A stretch of 64,000 nt of DNA from Streptomyces cavernicola (GCF_029968035.1 NZ_JASCIQ010000005.1:186001-250000); one strand, 5' to 3'. Numbered from the stretch's first letter, positions 40,599-50,181 are shown. Notes: generated by a model not told the origin, from the letters alone. Program-made: numbers and translations.

Positions 40599-41822
40599 AT
40601 GTACGGAACACGGGTTGTGGTGCTCGGCGCCGGGATCGTCGGCTCCGCATGCGCCCGTGAGCTGGCCCTGGCCGGTCTGGACGTCACGGTCGTCGACCGG
40701 GGCGCGCCCGCCTCCGCGACCACGGCGCACGGCGAGGGCAATGTCCTCGTCTCCGACAAGGGACCTGGCCCCGAGCTCGAACTCGCCCGGATCTCCCGGG
40801 AGTTGTGGCCCGAGGTGCTCGCCGCCACGGCGGAACGCTCGGCGCACGCGGCGCGGGCCGTGGAGTGGGACCCCAAGGGCGGCATCGTCGTCGCGACCAC
40901 CGAGGCGGGCGCGAAGGGCCTGGCCGACTTCGCCGCGGCCCAGCGCACGGCGGGCGTACGGGCCGAGGTCCTGGACGCCGGCGAGCTGGCGAAGGCCGAA
41001 CCGTACGTCACCCGCGACCACACCGCCGCCCTGCACTACCCGGAGGACGCGCAGGTGCAGCCCGCCGGGGCGGCCGCCGCGCTGCTCGGCGACGCGCTCG
41101 CGGCGGGCGCCCGGCTGCGGACCGGCTGCGAGGTGCTCGGCGCGGCCACGCGCGGCGGCCGGATCACCGGGGTCCGCACCACCACCGGCCTGATCGAGGC
41201 CGACCTGTTCGTGAACGCCGCGGGCCCCTGGGCGGGCGAGCTCTCCGCCCGCCTCGACGCCCCCGTCGACGTACGGCCCCGGCGCGGCGACGTCCTCGTC
41301 ACGACGCCGCTGCCGCCGACGGTCTTCCACAAGGTGTACGACGCGGACTACGTCGGCGCGGTCGGCAGCAGCGCCGAGGACCTGCAGACCTCGGCGGTCG
41401 TGGAGTCCACGCACGGCGGCAGCGTCCTGATCGGCTCCTCGCGCCGCCGCGTCGGCTTCGACGACCGGCTGCGCCCCGAGGTCCTCTCCGCCGTCGCCGC
41501 GAAGGCCCTCCGCCTCTTCCCGTCCCTCGCCGGCGTCCCGGTGATGCGCGCGTACGGCGGCTTCCGGCCGTACGTCCCCGACCATCTGCCGGTGATCGGC
41601 GCCGATCCGCGGCTCGACGGCCTCTGGCACGCGGGCGGGCACGAGGGCGCGGGGATCGGCCTGTCCGTGGGCACCGCCCGGCTGCTGCGGAACCTGGTCC
41701 TCGGCGAGGAGCCCGTCATGGACGCGAGCCCGTTCCGGGTGGACCGACCGGCCGTACTCGGCCCGAACTCGCCTGAGAACACCGGGAGTTCACACCGCAC
41801 GGAGAGCGAGGAGACCGCATGA
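40599..41822 (+). CDS. FAD oxidoreductase, D-hydroxyproline dehydrogenase DAO-type subunit
   Basis: This is a 407-residue DAO-family flavoprotein with the FAD motif VVVLGAGIVGSACARELALAGLDVTVVDRG at the start and the DAO end motif GLWHAGGHEGAGIGLSVGTARLL. It resembles the HcnC/DadA-like subunit of multi-subunit dehydrogenases. The two following genes encode HcnA- and HcnB-like subunits, giving the three-part dehydrogenase that oxidises cis-4-hydroxy-D-proline to 1-pyrroline-4-hydroxy-2-carboxylate. The whole gene set supports this substrate. It overlaps the next gene by four bases (ATGA). Confidence 0.87.
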   Translation: MYGTRVVVLGAGIVGSACARELALAGLDVTVVDRGAPASATTAHGEGNVLVSDKGPGPELELARISRELWPEVLAATAERSAHAARAVEWDPKGGIVVATTEAGAKGLADFAAAQRTAGVRAEVLDAGELAKAEPYVTRDHTAALHYPEDAQVQPAGAAAALLGDALAAGARLRTGCEVLGAATRGGRITGVRTTTGLIEADLFVNAAGPWAGELSARLDAPVDVRPRRGDVLVTTPLPPTVFHKVYDADYVGAVGSSAEDLQTSAVVESTHGGSVLIGSSRRRVGFDDRLRPEVLSAVAAKALRLFPSLAGVPVMRAYGGFRPYVPDHLPVIGADPRLDGLWHAGGHEGAGIGLSVGTARLLRNLVLGEEPVMDASPFRVDRPAVLGPNSPENTGSSHRTESEETA

Positions 41823-42169
41823 GCCCCAGACGCGTGCGCGCCGAGTCCGACGCCGTCGGCAGGCAGGACCGGCCGCTGCGGATCACCGTCGACGGCGAGC
41901 CGGTGGACGGCGTCGAGGGGCAGACCCTCGCGGGCGTCCTCCTCGCCGCCGACCGCCTCGCCTGGCGCCGGGGCCGCTCCGGGGCGCCCCGCGGGGTGTT
42001 CTGCGGCATCGGCGTCTGCTTCGACTGCCTGGTCACGGTGGGCGAGGACCGCGACGTACGCGCCTGCCGCCGCCGGGCACGCGACGGCGACGAGGTGACC
42101 ACGCAGAGCCGCGCGCCGGGCGGCCTCGTCGACCGGAACGAGCCCACCCCACCCCCTACGGAGAAGTGA
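41819..42169 (+). CDS. (2Fe-2S) subunit of D-hydroxyproline dehydrogenase (HcnA-like)
   Basis: This is a 116-residue ferredoxin-like protein. The 2Fe-2S ligands are visible in GVFCGIGVCFDCLVT (C-x4-C-x2-C) and the later RACRRR cysteine. A glycine-rich EGQTLAGVLLAADRLAWRR segment precedes them. It is too small to act alone and links electron flow between the flavin subunits. It overlaps the genes on both sides. Confidence 0.9.
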   Translation: MSPRRVRAESDAVGRQDRPLRITVDGEPVDGVEGQTLAGVLLAADRLAWRRGRSGAPRGVFCGIGVCFDCLVTVGEDRDVRACRRRARDGDEVTTQSRAPGGLVDRNEPTPPPTEK

Positions 42170-43698
42170 TGACACACCGTGACATCGTCGTCGTCGGGGC
42201 AGGTCCCGCCGGGCTCGCCGCCGCCGAGGGGGCGCTCGCCGCCGGGGCACGCGTGACGCTGATCGACTCGGCCGACCAGCCGGGCGGCCAGTACCACCGC
42301 ATGCTCCCCGAGGCGTACGAGGCGACCCGGCCCGAGGCGCTGCAGCACGGCTGGACCGCCTTCCAGCGGCGGCTGCGCCGGGTCCGCGGGCATCCTGACT
42401 GCGCCTGGTGGTCGGAGAGTTCGGTGTGGGCCCTCGAACGCCCCGATCCCGCCCCCGACCGTGACTCCGACCTCGACCGCGACCCCGACCGTGACTCCGA
42501 CCCCGACCGCGACCGCGAGCAGCCGAGGCCCCCGCGCGTGCACGTCCTGCGCGGTCCGGCCGACGGCTCCGGACGACGGCGTACGACGCTCGAACCCGAC
42601 GCGCTGGTCCTCGCCGTCGGCGCCCACGACCGCGTACTGCCGTTCCCCGGCTGGGAGTTGCCCGGCGTGTTCACCGCCGGCGCGGCCCAGGCGCTCGCCA
42701 AGGGGGAGCGGGTCGTGGTCGGCGACCGTGCGGTGATCGCGGGCACCGGGCCGTTCCTGCTCCCGGTGGCCGCCTCGCTCCTGGAGGCCGGGGCCCAGGT
42801 CCTGGAGGTCCTGGAGGCCAACACCCCGCGCACCGTCGCCCGCGGCTGGTCGCAACGCCCCTGGCAGCTCGCCGCGCAGGCCGGCAAGTCCGGTGAACTC
42901 GCCGAGTACACCGCCCTGTTGCTGCGTCACCGGGTCCCGTACCGCACGGGCCGCACCGTGGTCGAGGCGCGCGGCGACGGGCGGGTCGAGGAGGTCGTCA
43001 CCGCACGGCTGCGCCCGGACTGGTCAGTCGTGCCCGGCAGCGAGCGCACGCTCGCCGTCGACGCGGTCTGCGTCACGCACGGCTTCAGCCCGCAGCTGGA
43101 GCTGCCGGTGGCCGCGGGCTGCGCCCTGCGCGGCACGCTCGGCGGCGAGTTCGTGGCCGTCGACGACGATCAGGCCACCAGCCGCCCCGGCGTGTACGCG
43201 GCCGGGGAGATCACCGGGGTCGCGGGCGCGCCGGCCGCCCGCGCGGAGGGCGCGCTCGCCGGCTGGCGCGCCGCAGGCGGCGACCCGGACACGGCCGCCG
43301 TACGCCGTCTGCGCCGCAGCCGCGACCAGGGCCGGGCCTTCGCCGAACGCCTCGCCCGCGCCCATCCGATCGGCGCGGCCTGGCCCGGCTGGCTGCGCCC
43401 CGAGACCGTCGTCTGCCGCTGCGAGGAGGCCGACTACGCCTCGCTGTGCCGGGCCGCCGCCGACCCGGCCGGTTCCGCCGCCCGCGTCGCCAAGCTCGCG
43501 ACCCGGGCTGGGCTCGGCCCCTGCCAGGCCCGGGTCTGCGGCCCCACGGTCGCCGAGCTGAACGCCCGCCTGTCCGGTGCGCCCGCCGACCGCGAGGCGG
43601 AGGGCCTGCCGGTCCCCGCGCCGCACCGGCGGCCGCTCGCCCAGCCCATCCGGCTCGGCGAACTCGCCGCCGCACCACAGCCCCCGCACCAGCCCTGA
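42169..43698 (+). CDS. FAD/NAD(P)-binding subunit of D-hydroxyproline dehydrogenase (HcnB-like)
   Basis: This protein of about 509 residues starts at ATG 42169 in the TGATG overlap, with GGAGAAG upstream. It has an N-terminal FAD motif IVVVGAGPAGLAAAEGALAAG and a second Rossmann region (AVIAGTGPFLLPVAASLLEAG). A BFD-like 2Fe-2S site follows near the C-terminus (VVCRCEEADY and GPCQARVCGPTV). Residues about 92-115 are an Asp/Arg low-complexity insertion (DRDSDLDRDPDRDSD) coded by irregular repeats at about 42455-42520. This is the large subunit typical of LhpE/HcnB-type complexes. Confidence 0.87.
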   Translation: MTHRDIVVVGAGPAGLAAAEGALAAGARVTLIDSADQPGGQYHRMLPEAYEATRPEALQHGWTAFQRRLRRVRGHPDCAWWSESSVWALERPDPAPDRDSDLDRDPDRDSDPDRDREQPRPPRVHVLRGPADGSGRRRTTLEPDALVLAVGAHDRVLPFPGWELPGVFTAGAAQALAKGERVVVGDRAVIAGTGPFLLPVAASLLEAGAQVLEVLEANTPRTVARGWSQRPWQLAAQAGKSGELAEYTALLLRHRVPYRTGRTVVEARGDGRVEEVVTARLRPDWSVVPGSERTLAVDAVCVTHGFSPQLELPVAAGCALRGTLGGEFVAVDDDQATSRPGVYAAGEITGVAGAPAARAEGALAGWRAAGGDPDTAAVRRLRRSRDQGRAFAERLARAHPIGAAWPGWLRPETVVCRCEEADYASLCRAAADPAGSAARVAKLATRAGLGPCQARVCGPTVAELNARLSGAPADREAEGLPVPAPHRRPLAQPIRLGELAAAPQPPHQP

Positions 43699-43746
43699 AC
43701 CACCGACCTCCGCAGTACCCAACTCCCGTACGAAGGAGCCCAGTTC

Positions 43747-44697
43747 ATGAGCAGCACCGCGCAGCAGAAGTCCCTTTCCCTCGGCGGCGTCGTCGTGGCC
43801 ACCGCACTCCCCTACTACGAGGACGCCGCCGCCCCGGCCGGTCTCGCCGTCGACCACGACAAGTACGCCGAGCACTGCCGCTGGCTGGTCGAGAACGGCT
43901 GCCGCGGCGTCGGCCCGAACGGCTCGCTCGGCGAGTACTCCTCGCTGACCGACGACGAGCGCCGCCAGGTGGCCCGTACCGCGAAGGAGGCCGTCGGCGA
44001 CGCGGGCGTCGTGGTCGTCGGCGTGCACGGCCCCGGCTCGCACCAGGCCAGGCACTGGGCGGAGCTCGCCGCCGAGGACGGCGCGGACGGGCTGCTCTGC
44101 CTGCCGCCGACGATGTACCGCGCCAACCGCGGCGAGGTCCTCGCCCACTTCGAGGCCGTGGCCTCGGTCGGCCTGCCCGTCATGGTCTACAACAACCCGA
44201 TCGACACCAAGGTCGACCTCACCCCCGACCTCGTCGGGGAGATCGCGCAGATCGACAACGTCGTAGCGATCAAGGAGTTCTCCGGGGACGTGCGCCGCGT
44301 CCTGGAGATCCGCGAGCAGGCGCCCGGCATCGAGGTGATCAGCGGCGCCGACGACGTCGTCCTGGAGAGCCTCCTGATGGGCGCGACGGGCTGGTTCGCC
44401 GGCTTCCCGAACGTCTTCCCCGCCGAGTCGGCCCGCCTGTACGAGCTCGCCGTGAACGGCAAGCTGGAGGAGGCGCGTGCGCTGTACGAGCCGCTGGTCG
44501 CCGCGTTCCGCTGGGACTCACGGACCGAGTTCGTGCAGGCCATCAAGCTCGGCATGGAGGAGGTCGGCCGGTACGGCGGCCCGTGCCGCCCGCCGCGCGG
44601 CCCGCTCACCCCGCAGATGCGGGAGCAGGTCAAGGCGGACATGGCCCGCGCCATCGCATCCCTGGAGAACGCCGACTCCGCTGCGCAGGCCTCCTGA
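43747..44697 (+). CDS. DHDPS-family lyase, probable 1-pyrroline-4-hydroxy-2-carboxylate deaminase
   Basis: This is a 316-residue class I aldolase-fold protein of the dihydrodipicolinate synthase family. The Schiff-base lysine is Lys176 in NVVAIKEFSGD and the catalytic tyrosine is Tyr148 in VMVYNNP. In hydroxyproline pathways this family deaminates and dehydrates pyrroline-4-hydroxy-2-carboxylate to 2-ketoglutarate semialdehyde. The neighbours upstream (dehydrogenase) and downstream (epimerase) make that assignment strong. It overlaps the epimerase gene by one base (TGATG). Confidence 0.88.
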   Translation: MSSTAQQKSLSLGGVVVATALPYYEDAAAPAGLAVDHDKYAEHCRWLVENGCRGVGPNGSLGEYSSLTDDERRQVARTAKEAVGDAGVVVVGVHGPGSHQARHWAELAAEDGADGLLCLPPTMYRANRGEVLAHFEAVASVGLPVMVYNNPIDTKVDLTPDLVGEIAQIDNVVAIKEFSGDVRRVLEIREQAPGIEVISGADDVVLESLLMGATGWFAGFPNVFPAESARLYELAVNGKLEEARALYEPLVAAFRWDSRTEFVQAIKLGMEEVGRYGGPCRPPRGPLTPQMREQVKADMARAIASLENADSAAQAS

Positions 44698-45698
44698 TGA
44701 GGTCGATCCGCACGATCAGCGCCGTCGACTCGCACACCGAGGGCATGCCGACCCGCGTCGTCACCGGCGGCGTCGGCCCGATCCCCGGCGACACGATGGC
44801 CGAGCGCCGCCGGTACGCCATGGAGCACCTGGACGGGCTCCGCCGGTTCCTGGTGGACGAGCCGCGCGGGCACTCGGCGATGAGCGGGGCGATCCTGCAG
44901 CCGCCGACCCGCCCGGACGCCGACTGGGGCGTGCTCTACATCGAGGTCAGCGGCTTCCTGCCGATGTGCGGCCACGGCACCATCGGCGTGGCCACCGTCC
45001 TCGTCGAGACCGGCATGGTCGAGGTCAGCGAGCCGGAGACCCGGGTCCGCCTGGACACCCCGGCCGGCCTCGTCGAGGCCCGGGTGACGGTCCGCGACGG
45101 CCGCGCCGAGAAGGTCACGCTGCGGAACGTCGACTCCTTCGCGCTCGAACTCGACGCGTCGGTCAAGGTCCCCGGTCTCGGCGAGGTCCGCTACGACATG
45201 GCGTACGGCGGGAACTTCTACGCCATCGTCGAACTCGACCAGCTGGGGCTGCCGTTCGACCGCTCCCGCAAGGACGAGATCCTCGCCGAGGGCCTGTCGA
45301 TCATGCACACGATCAACGAGCTGAACCGTCCGGTGCACCCGGTCGACCGGCTCATCCACGGCTGCAAACACGTCCAGTTCATCGCCCCCGGCTCGGACGC
45401 CCGGCACTCGCGCAACGCCATGGCCATCAACCCCGGCTGGTTCGACCGCTCCCCGTGCGGCACCGGCACCTCGGCGCGCATGGCGCAGCTGCACGCGCGC
45501 GGCGAACTCCCCCTGCACACCGAGTTCGTCAACGAGTCCTTCATCGGCACCCGCTTCACGGGCCGCCTCCTGGAGACCACGGAGGTCGGCCAACTCCCCG
45601 CGGTGGTCCCGGAGTTCTCCGGCCGAGCCTGGATCACGGCCACGGCCAACTACCTCCTCGACCCGACGGACCCGTTCCCCCACGGCTTCGTGCTGTAG
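44697..45698 (+). CDS. 4-hydroxyproline 2-epimerase (proline racemase family)
   Basis: This is a 333-residue member of the proline racemase family. Both catalytic cysteines are present, Cys91 in FLPMCGHGTIG and Cys254 in RSPCGTGTSARM. That marks a racemase or epimerase rather than a trans-3-hydroxyproline dehydratase, which has a threonine at one site. It converts trans-4-hydroxy-L-proline to cis-4-hydroxy-D-proline, the substrate of the dehydrogenase encoded upstream. The start is ATG 44697, overlapping the previous stop. Confidence 0.92.
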   Translation: MRSIRTISAVDSHTEGMPTRVVTGGVGPIPGDTMAERRRYAMEHLDGLRRFLVDEPRGHSAMSGAILQPPTRPDADWGVLYIEVSGFLPMCGHGTIGVATVLVETGMVEVSEPETRVRLDTPAGLVEARVTVRDGRAEKVTLRNVDSFALELDASVKVPGLGEVRYDMAYGGNFYAIVELDQLGLPFDRSRKDEILAEGLSIMHTINELNRPVHPVDRLIHGCKHVQFIAPGSDARHSRNAMAINPGWFDRSPCGTGTSARMAQLHARGELPLHTEFVNESFIGTRFTGRLLETTEVGQLPAVVPEFSGRAWITATANYLLDPTDPFPHGFVL

Positions 45699-45705
45699 GG
45701 GGCGC

Positions 45706-45770
45706 CCTTCAGGGGCGCGGGGCTGTGACATTTGCGGCTCCGCCGCGGGGCGCGAGCAACCACGACGAAC
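45706..45770. repeat. Single intergenic repeat module
   Basis: TTCAGGGGCGCGGGGCTGTG followed by a GCGGCTCCGCCGC stem and CAACCACGACG matches the modules at about 39551 and, inverted, at about 5573-5612. Here one module lies between two operon genes, so it is likely transcribed. Confidence 0.7.
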
Positions 45771-45857
45771 CGGCACCCGGCAGTGCACGAACAGCCCCCG
45801 GACGCAACCCGCAGGGGGAGCCCACAACAACCCGCACGCACCACGGAGGGGACCCCC

Positions 45858-47363
45858 ATGTCCCGTACCACCCCGGTGATACCCGGCGACCGGAGAACAC
45901 CCCCAGGCGGGGCCCGCCTACTGTCCAGACAGGGCATCTTCCGGCTGAAGCCCGTAGACCCCTCGGAAGAGGAAACCCACGGCGGCCTCCGCCGCACCAT
46001 GGGCCTCTGGCAACTCGTCGCGCTGAGCCTCGGCGGCCTCGTGGGCGCGGGCGTCTTCTCGCTGGCCGGCGTCGTCGCCCACGAGGACGCCGGGCCCGGC
46101 GTGATGATCTCGTTCCTGATCGCCATCATCGCCAGCACCGCCGCCGCCCTCTGCTACGCCGAGTTCGCCGGCACCATCCCGAAGGCCGGCTCCGCCTACA
46201 CGTACTCGTACGCCGCGCTCGGCGAGGTCGTCGGCTGGCTGATCGGCTGGGACCTGCTGCTCGAGTACACCGCCATCGTCGCGGTGGTGGCCATCGCGGT
46301 GTCCGGTTACTTCTCGTACATCCTGGAGCGGATCGGCATCGATCTGCCGGCCTGGATGCTGGGCGCGCCCGGCACCGGTCCCGGCCACAAGGTCGACCTC
46401 TTCGCCGCCCTGCTCTGCCTGCTGCTCGCCTTCGTCCTGTCCCGCGGTACGAAGGAGTCGGCGCGCTTCGAGACGATCCTCGTGGTCGTCAAGCTCGGCA
46501 TCGTCGCCCTGGTCGTGGTCGCGGGCGCCTTCCACATCTCGGCCGGCAACTACTCGCCGTTCCTGCCGTTCGGCATCGGCGGCGCGTTCACCGGCGCGGC
46601 GACCGCCTTCTTCGCGGTGTACGGCTACGACGCGATGAGCGCGGCCGCCGAGGAGAGCGCCGAGGCGAAGAAGGTGCTGCCGAAGGCGATCGTGATCTCC
46701 CTGGCCATCGCGGCGGTCGTCTATCTCCTGGTCTGCGTCGTCCTGTTGGGCATGCAGGACTACCGCGAGATCGACACGCAGAGCCCGTTCTCCAGCGCGC
46801 TCGGCGCGGTCGGCCTCGGCGGGCTCGGCATCGTCGTCGCGGTCGGCGCGATCATCGGCATCACCACGTCCGCGTTCGCCAACATGCTGGCCGTGTCGCG
46901 GGTCTGGTACTCGATGAGCCGGGACGGGCTGCTGCCGCGGTACTTCGCGAAGAACCACCCGAAGCGGCACGTGCCGACGCGGGTGATCTGGCCGGTGGGC
47001 ATCGGCTCCGCGTTCATCGCCGGGGTGCTGCCCATCCGGGAGGCCGCCGACCTCACCAACATCGGCATCCTCGCGGCGTTCTCCGTCGTCGCGGTCGCCG
47101 TGGTCGTACTGCGCCGCACCCGCCCGGACCTGCCGCGCTCCTTCCGCACCCCGCTCGTCCCCCTCGTACCGGCCGTCGGGGTCGCCTTCTCGGTCTGGCT
47201 GATCGCCAACCTGGACCCGATCACCTGGTTCCGCTTCGCGGGGTGGATGGCGGTCGGCCTGGTCCTCTACTTCGCGTTCGGCATGCGCAACTCGGAGGAG
47301 AACAAGCCGAGTTCACCCTCGGAGGACAACCTTCCCGAGCCCCGCGACGGGAGCTCCGCATGA
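45858..47363 (+). CDS. APC-family amino acid permease
   Basis: This 501-residue protein has 12 likely membrane helices (GLWQLVALSLGGLVGAGVFSLAGV as helix 1; FAGTIPKAGSAYTYSYAALGEVVGWLIGWDLLLEY as the consensus APC motif). It starts at ATG 45858, with CGGAGGGG upstream. It lies in the hydroxyproline operon after a 160-bp spacer with one repeat module. It may import hydroxyproline or proline-like amino acids. It overlaps the MFS gene by four bases. Confidence 0.9.
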   Translation: MSRTTPVIPGDRRTPPGGARLLSRQGIFRLKPVDPSEEETHGGLRRTMGLWQLVALSLGGLVGAGVFSLAGVVAHEDAGPGVMISFLIAIIASTAAALCYAEFAGTIPKAGSAYTYSYAALGEVVGWLIGWDLLLEYTAIVAVVAIAVSGYFSYILERIGIDLPAWMLGAPGTGPGHKVDLFAALLCLLLAFVLSRGTKESARFETILVVVKLGIVALVVVAGAFHISAGNYSPFLPFGIGGAFTGAATAFFAVYGYDAMSAAAEESAEAKKVLPKAIVISLAIAAVVYLLVCVVLLGMQDYREIDTQSPFSSALGAVGLGGLGIVVAVGAIIGITTSAFANMLAVSRVWYSMSRDGLLPRYFAKNHPKRHVPTRVIWPVGIGSAFIAGVLPIREAADLTNIGILAAFSVVAVAVVVLRRTRPDLPRSFRTPLVPLVPAVGVAFSVWLIANLDPITWFRFAGWMAVGLVLYFAFGMRNSEENKPSSPSEDNLPEPRDGSSA

Positions 47364-48727
47364 GCACGCAACCGCCCCCGGCCCACGACCCGCGCACCGT
47401 CCGCAAGGTGATGACGGCCTCGGCCATCGGGCACTTCGTCGAGTGGTACGACTTCGCCGTCTACGCCTACGCGGCCCCGGTGATCGCCGCCCTCTTCTTC
47501 CCCGACGCCAACACCTTCGTCGCCCTCCTCTCCACCTTCGCCGTGTACGCGGTCGGGTTCGTGATGCGGCCGGTCGGCGCGTTCCTGCTCGGCAGCCTCG
47601 GCGACCGGATCGGCCGCAAGCGGGTCCTGGCCGGCGTCATCCTGGTGATGGGCTGCGCCACGACGGGCATCGGCCTGCTCCCCACGTACGCGCAGATCGG
47701 CGTGCTCGCCCCGGTCCTCCTGGTCCTGCTCCGCCTCGCGCAGGGCTTCTCGGCGGCGGGCGAGACCATCGGCTCCAACTCGTTCGTCGCCGAGCACGCC
47801 CCGCAGAAACGGCGCGGCTTCGCCGTCGGCATGGTCTACACGTGGTCCAACCTGCCCCCGGTCCTGGCCGCGCTCCTCGTGTACTTCCTGACGGGGGCCA
47901 TGAGCAGTGCCGCGTACGAGAGTTGGGGCTGGCGCGTGCCGTTCCTGCTCGGCGCACCGCTGGCCGTGGTCGGCCTGTACATCCGCACCCGCGTCGACGA
48001 GTCCCCCGCCTTCGCCGCCGTACGGAAGGCCAAGCGGGTCTCGGCCGCGCCGATCCGCACGGTGTGGCGCGAGCACCGCAAGGAGATGGCCGTCTGCTTC
48101 GCCATCGCGGCCGTCGCCAGCCTCGGCTACTACTCGCTGACCGGCTACTTCTTCACGTACCTCACGGTCACGATCGGCATGACCGAGTCGGCGGCGCTGC
48201 TGTCCAACAGCATCGCCCTGACGGTCACGTTCGTGACGGTGCCGCTCGCCGCCGCCCTCTCCGACGGCATCGGCCGCAAACGCGGACTGCAGCTCGCCGC
48301 CGCCCTGAACGCGCTGGTCGCGGTGCCCGCGTATCTGCTCGCCGGGCAGGCGGACCTGCCGAGCGCGATCGTCAGCCAGGGCCTGCTCGCCCTCAGCCTG
48401 GGCATGTTCTTCGGCCCGGCCGGCGCGGCGTTCGTCGAGCTGTTCCCGGCCCACACCCGCTACTCGGGCGCGTCCGTCAGCTACAACCTGGCGTTCACGC
48501 TCTTCGGCGGCACGGCGCCGCTCCTGTCCATCTACCTGATCGAGCAGACCGGCAGCACGATCGCCCCCGCCTGGTACGTCGTCGCCGTCTCGGTCGCATC
48601 CCTCCTGGTCATCGCCCGGATGACGGAGACGGGCGGGCGCTCGATGCTGCCCGAGGACGTACCGATTCCGAGCCCCTCCGCCGCACAACGCCCCTCCGCC
48701 GTACAAGGAGAGAAGGAAGCACGATGA
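47360..48727 (+). CDS. MFS transporter, MHS/ProP type
   Basis: This is a 455-residue MHS-type symporter with ASAIGHFVEWYDFAVYAYAAPVIA, LGSLGDRIGRKRVLAG, LRLAQGFSAAGETIGSNSFVAEH and a second-half DGIGRKRGLQLAAA motif. ProP-like carriers move proline, betaine and hydroxyproline-like zwitterions, which suits the operon. Having both an APC and an MHS carrier in one operon suggests two uptake affinities or two substrates. It overlaps the genes on both sides (ATGA). Confidence 0.9.
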   Translation: MSTQPPPAHDPRTVRKVMTASAIGHFVEWYDFAVYAYAAPVIAALFFPDANTFVALLSTFAVYAVGFVMRPVGAFLLGSLGDRIGRKRVLAGVILVMGCATTGIGLLPTYAQIGVLAPVLLVLLRLAQGFSAAGETIGSNSFVAEHAPQKRRGFAVGMVYTWSNLPPVLAALLVYFLTGAMSSAAYESWGWRVPFLLGAPLAVVGLYIRTRVDESPAFAAVRKAKRVSAAPIRTVWREHRKEMAVCFAIAAVASLGYYSLTGYFFTYLTVTIGMTESAALLSNSIALTVTFVTVPLAAALSDGIGRKRGLQLAAALNALVAVPAYLLAGQADLPSAIVSQGLLALSLGMFFGPAGAAFVELFPAHTRYSGASVSYNLAFTLFGGTAPLLSIYLIEQTGSTIAPAWYVVAVSVASLLVIARMTETGGRSMLPEDVPIPSPSAAQRPSAVQGEKEAR

Positions 48728-50160
48728 ACGCCGTCGTACGCGAACCCGATGCGGCGGTGGCCGCAGCCGCCGCGGCAGCCCGCACCTGGGCCGAACTGCC
48801 CCTGCCGGAGCGGGCCCACGCCCTGGAGACGGTCGCCGACGCGCTGGAGGCGGAGCGCGCCGACCTGGTGGCCCTGGCGAACGCCGAGACCCACCTCGAC
48901 GCGCCCCGCCTGAACGGCGAACTCACCCGTACCGCCTTCCAGTTGCGCCTCTTCGCCGAGGAGGTGCGGGCAGGCGCGTTCCTCGACGTCCGCATCGACC
49001 GCGCCGACCCGCAGTGGCCCACGGGCCCCCGACCCGAGCTGCGCCGCTACCGCACCGCGCTCGGCCCGGTGCTGGTCTTCGCGGCGAGCAACTTCCCGTT
49101 CGCGTTCAGCGTGGCGGGCGGCGACACCGCGTCGGCGTGGGCGGCCGGCTGCCCGGTGATCGTCAAGGCGCACCCGGGCCACCCCGAACTGTCCCGCCGC
49201 ACCGCCGGGATCATCCACGCGGCACTCGCCAAGTCCGGTGCGCCGGACGGGGTGTTTGCCCTGATCGAGGGCGTGCAGGCCGGGATCGACGCGCTCCGCC
49301 ACCCGGCCCTGAAGGCAGCCGCGTTCACCGGCTCGGAACGGGCCGGCCTCGCCCTGGCCAGGATCGCCGCCGACCGCCCCCGACCGATCCCGTTCTACGG
49401 CGAGTTGGGCAGTGTCAACCCGGTGGTGGTGACCCCCGCCGCGGCCCGCACCCGGAGCCAGGAAATCGCCCAGGGCTACGCGGCCTCCCTGACCCTCGGC
49501 GCAGGCCAGTTCTGCACCAACCCGGGCCTGCTCTTCCTCCCGGCCGACGCCCCGCTGGTGGACGACATCGCCCGACTCCTCGGCGAAACCCCGCCCGCCC
49601 CGATGCTCGGCCCGTGGATCTCCGAGGCGTACGTCGACGGGGCCCGCCGCCTCGCGGACCTTCCCGGCACGCACCGGCTCGTCTGGCCGGACGACGACTC
49701 CGCCCCGTCCCCGCGCCTCCTCACCACCGACCTGCCCACGTTCGCGGCGACCCTCGCCCCGATGGCCCAGGAATGCTTCGGCCCCCTCGGCCTGGCGGTG
49801 ACGTACGACGACCTGCAGGACCTGCCCGCCGTACTGGCCGCTCTCCCGGGCCAACTCACCACGACCCTGCACGGCGAGCCCACCGAGGCCGAGCAACTCA
49901 CCTCTCTCACCGCGACGTTGGCGGAACGCAGCGGCCGCGTCCTGTGGAACGCCTGGCCGACAGGCGTCTCGGTCACCCCCGCCATGCAACACGGCGGCCC
50001 CCACCCGGCGACAACGGCCCCCACGACGACCTCAGTGGGCACAGCAGCCCTGACCCGCTTCCTCCGCCCGATCACCTACCAGTCCTACCCGGAGGCTCTG
50101 CTCCCGCCGGCGTTGCGGGAGGGGAATCCTTGGGGGGTGCCGCGGACGGTGGATGGTTAG
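48724..50160 (+). CDS. 2-ketoglutarate semialdehyde dehydrogenase-like aldehyde dehydrogenase
   Basis: This is a 478-residue aldehyde dehydrogenase of the 2,5-dioxovalerate/KGSA group. Features are FAASNFPFAFSVAGGDTASAWAAGCPVIVKAHPGHP, the general base in PFYGELGSVNPVVV and the cysteine in LGAGQFCTNPGLL. This group often uses NADP. It would turn 2-ketoglutarate semialdehyde into 2-ketoglutarate, the last step of hydroxyproline breakdown. It is the final gene of the operon, followed by an 18-bp perfect hairpin. Confidence 0.9.
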   Translation: MNAVVREPDAAVAAAAAAARTWAELPLPERAHALETVADALEAERADLVALANAETHLDAPRLNGELTRTAFQLRLFAEEVRAGAFLDVRIDRADPQWPTGPRPELRRYRTALGPVLVFAASNFPFAFSVAGGDTASAWAAGCPVIVKAHPGHPELSRRTAGIIHAALAKSGAPDGVFALIEGVQAGIDALRHPALKAAAFTGSERAGLALARIAADRPRPIPFYGELGSVNPVVVTPAAARTRSQEIAQGYAASLTLGAGQFCTNPGLLFLPADAPLVDDIARLLGETPPAPMLGPWISEAYVDGARRLADLPGTHRLVWPDDDSAPSPRLLTTDLPTFAATLAPMAQECFGPLGLAVTYDDLQDLPAVLAALPGQLTTTLHGEPTEAEQLTSLTATLAERSGRVLWNAWPTGVSVTPAMQHGGPHPATTAPTTTSVGTAALTRFLRPITYQSYPEALLPPALREGNPWGVPRTVDG

Positions 50161-50181
50161 CGACTGCGCCTACGGGGGACG

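Noticed and set aside
44477-48727. A 1416-codon open frame on the plus strand
   Set aside because: It combines the real MFS gene frame (from 47360) with out-of-frame overlap of the deaminase, epimerase and APC genes. The extra part has no recognisable domain and is an effect of high GC.
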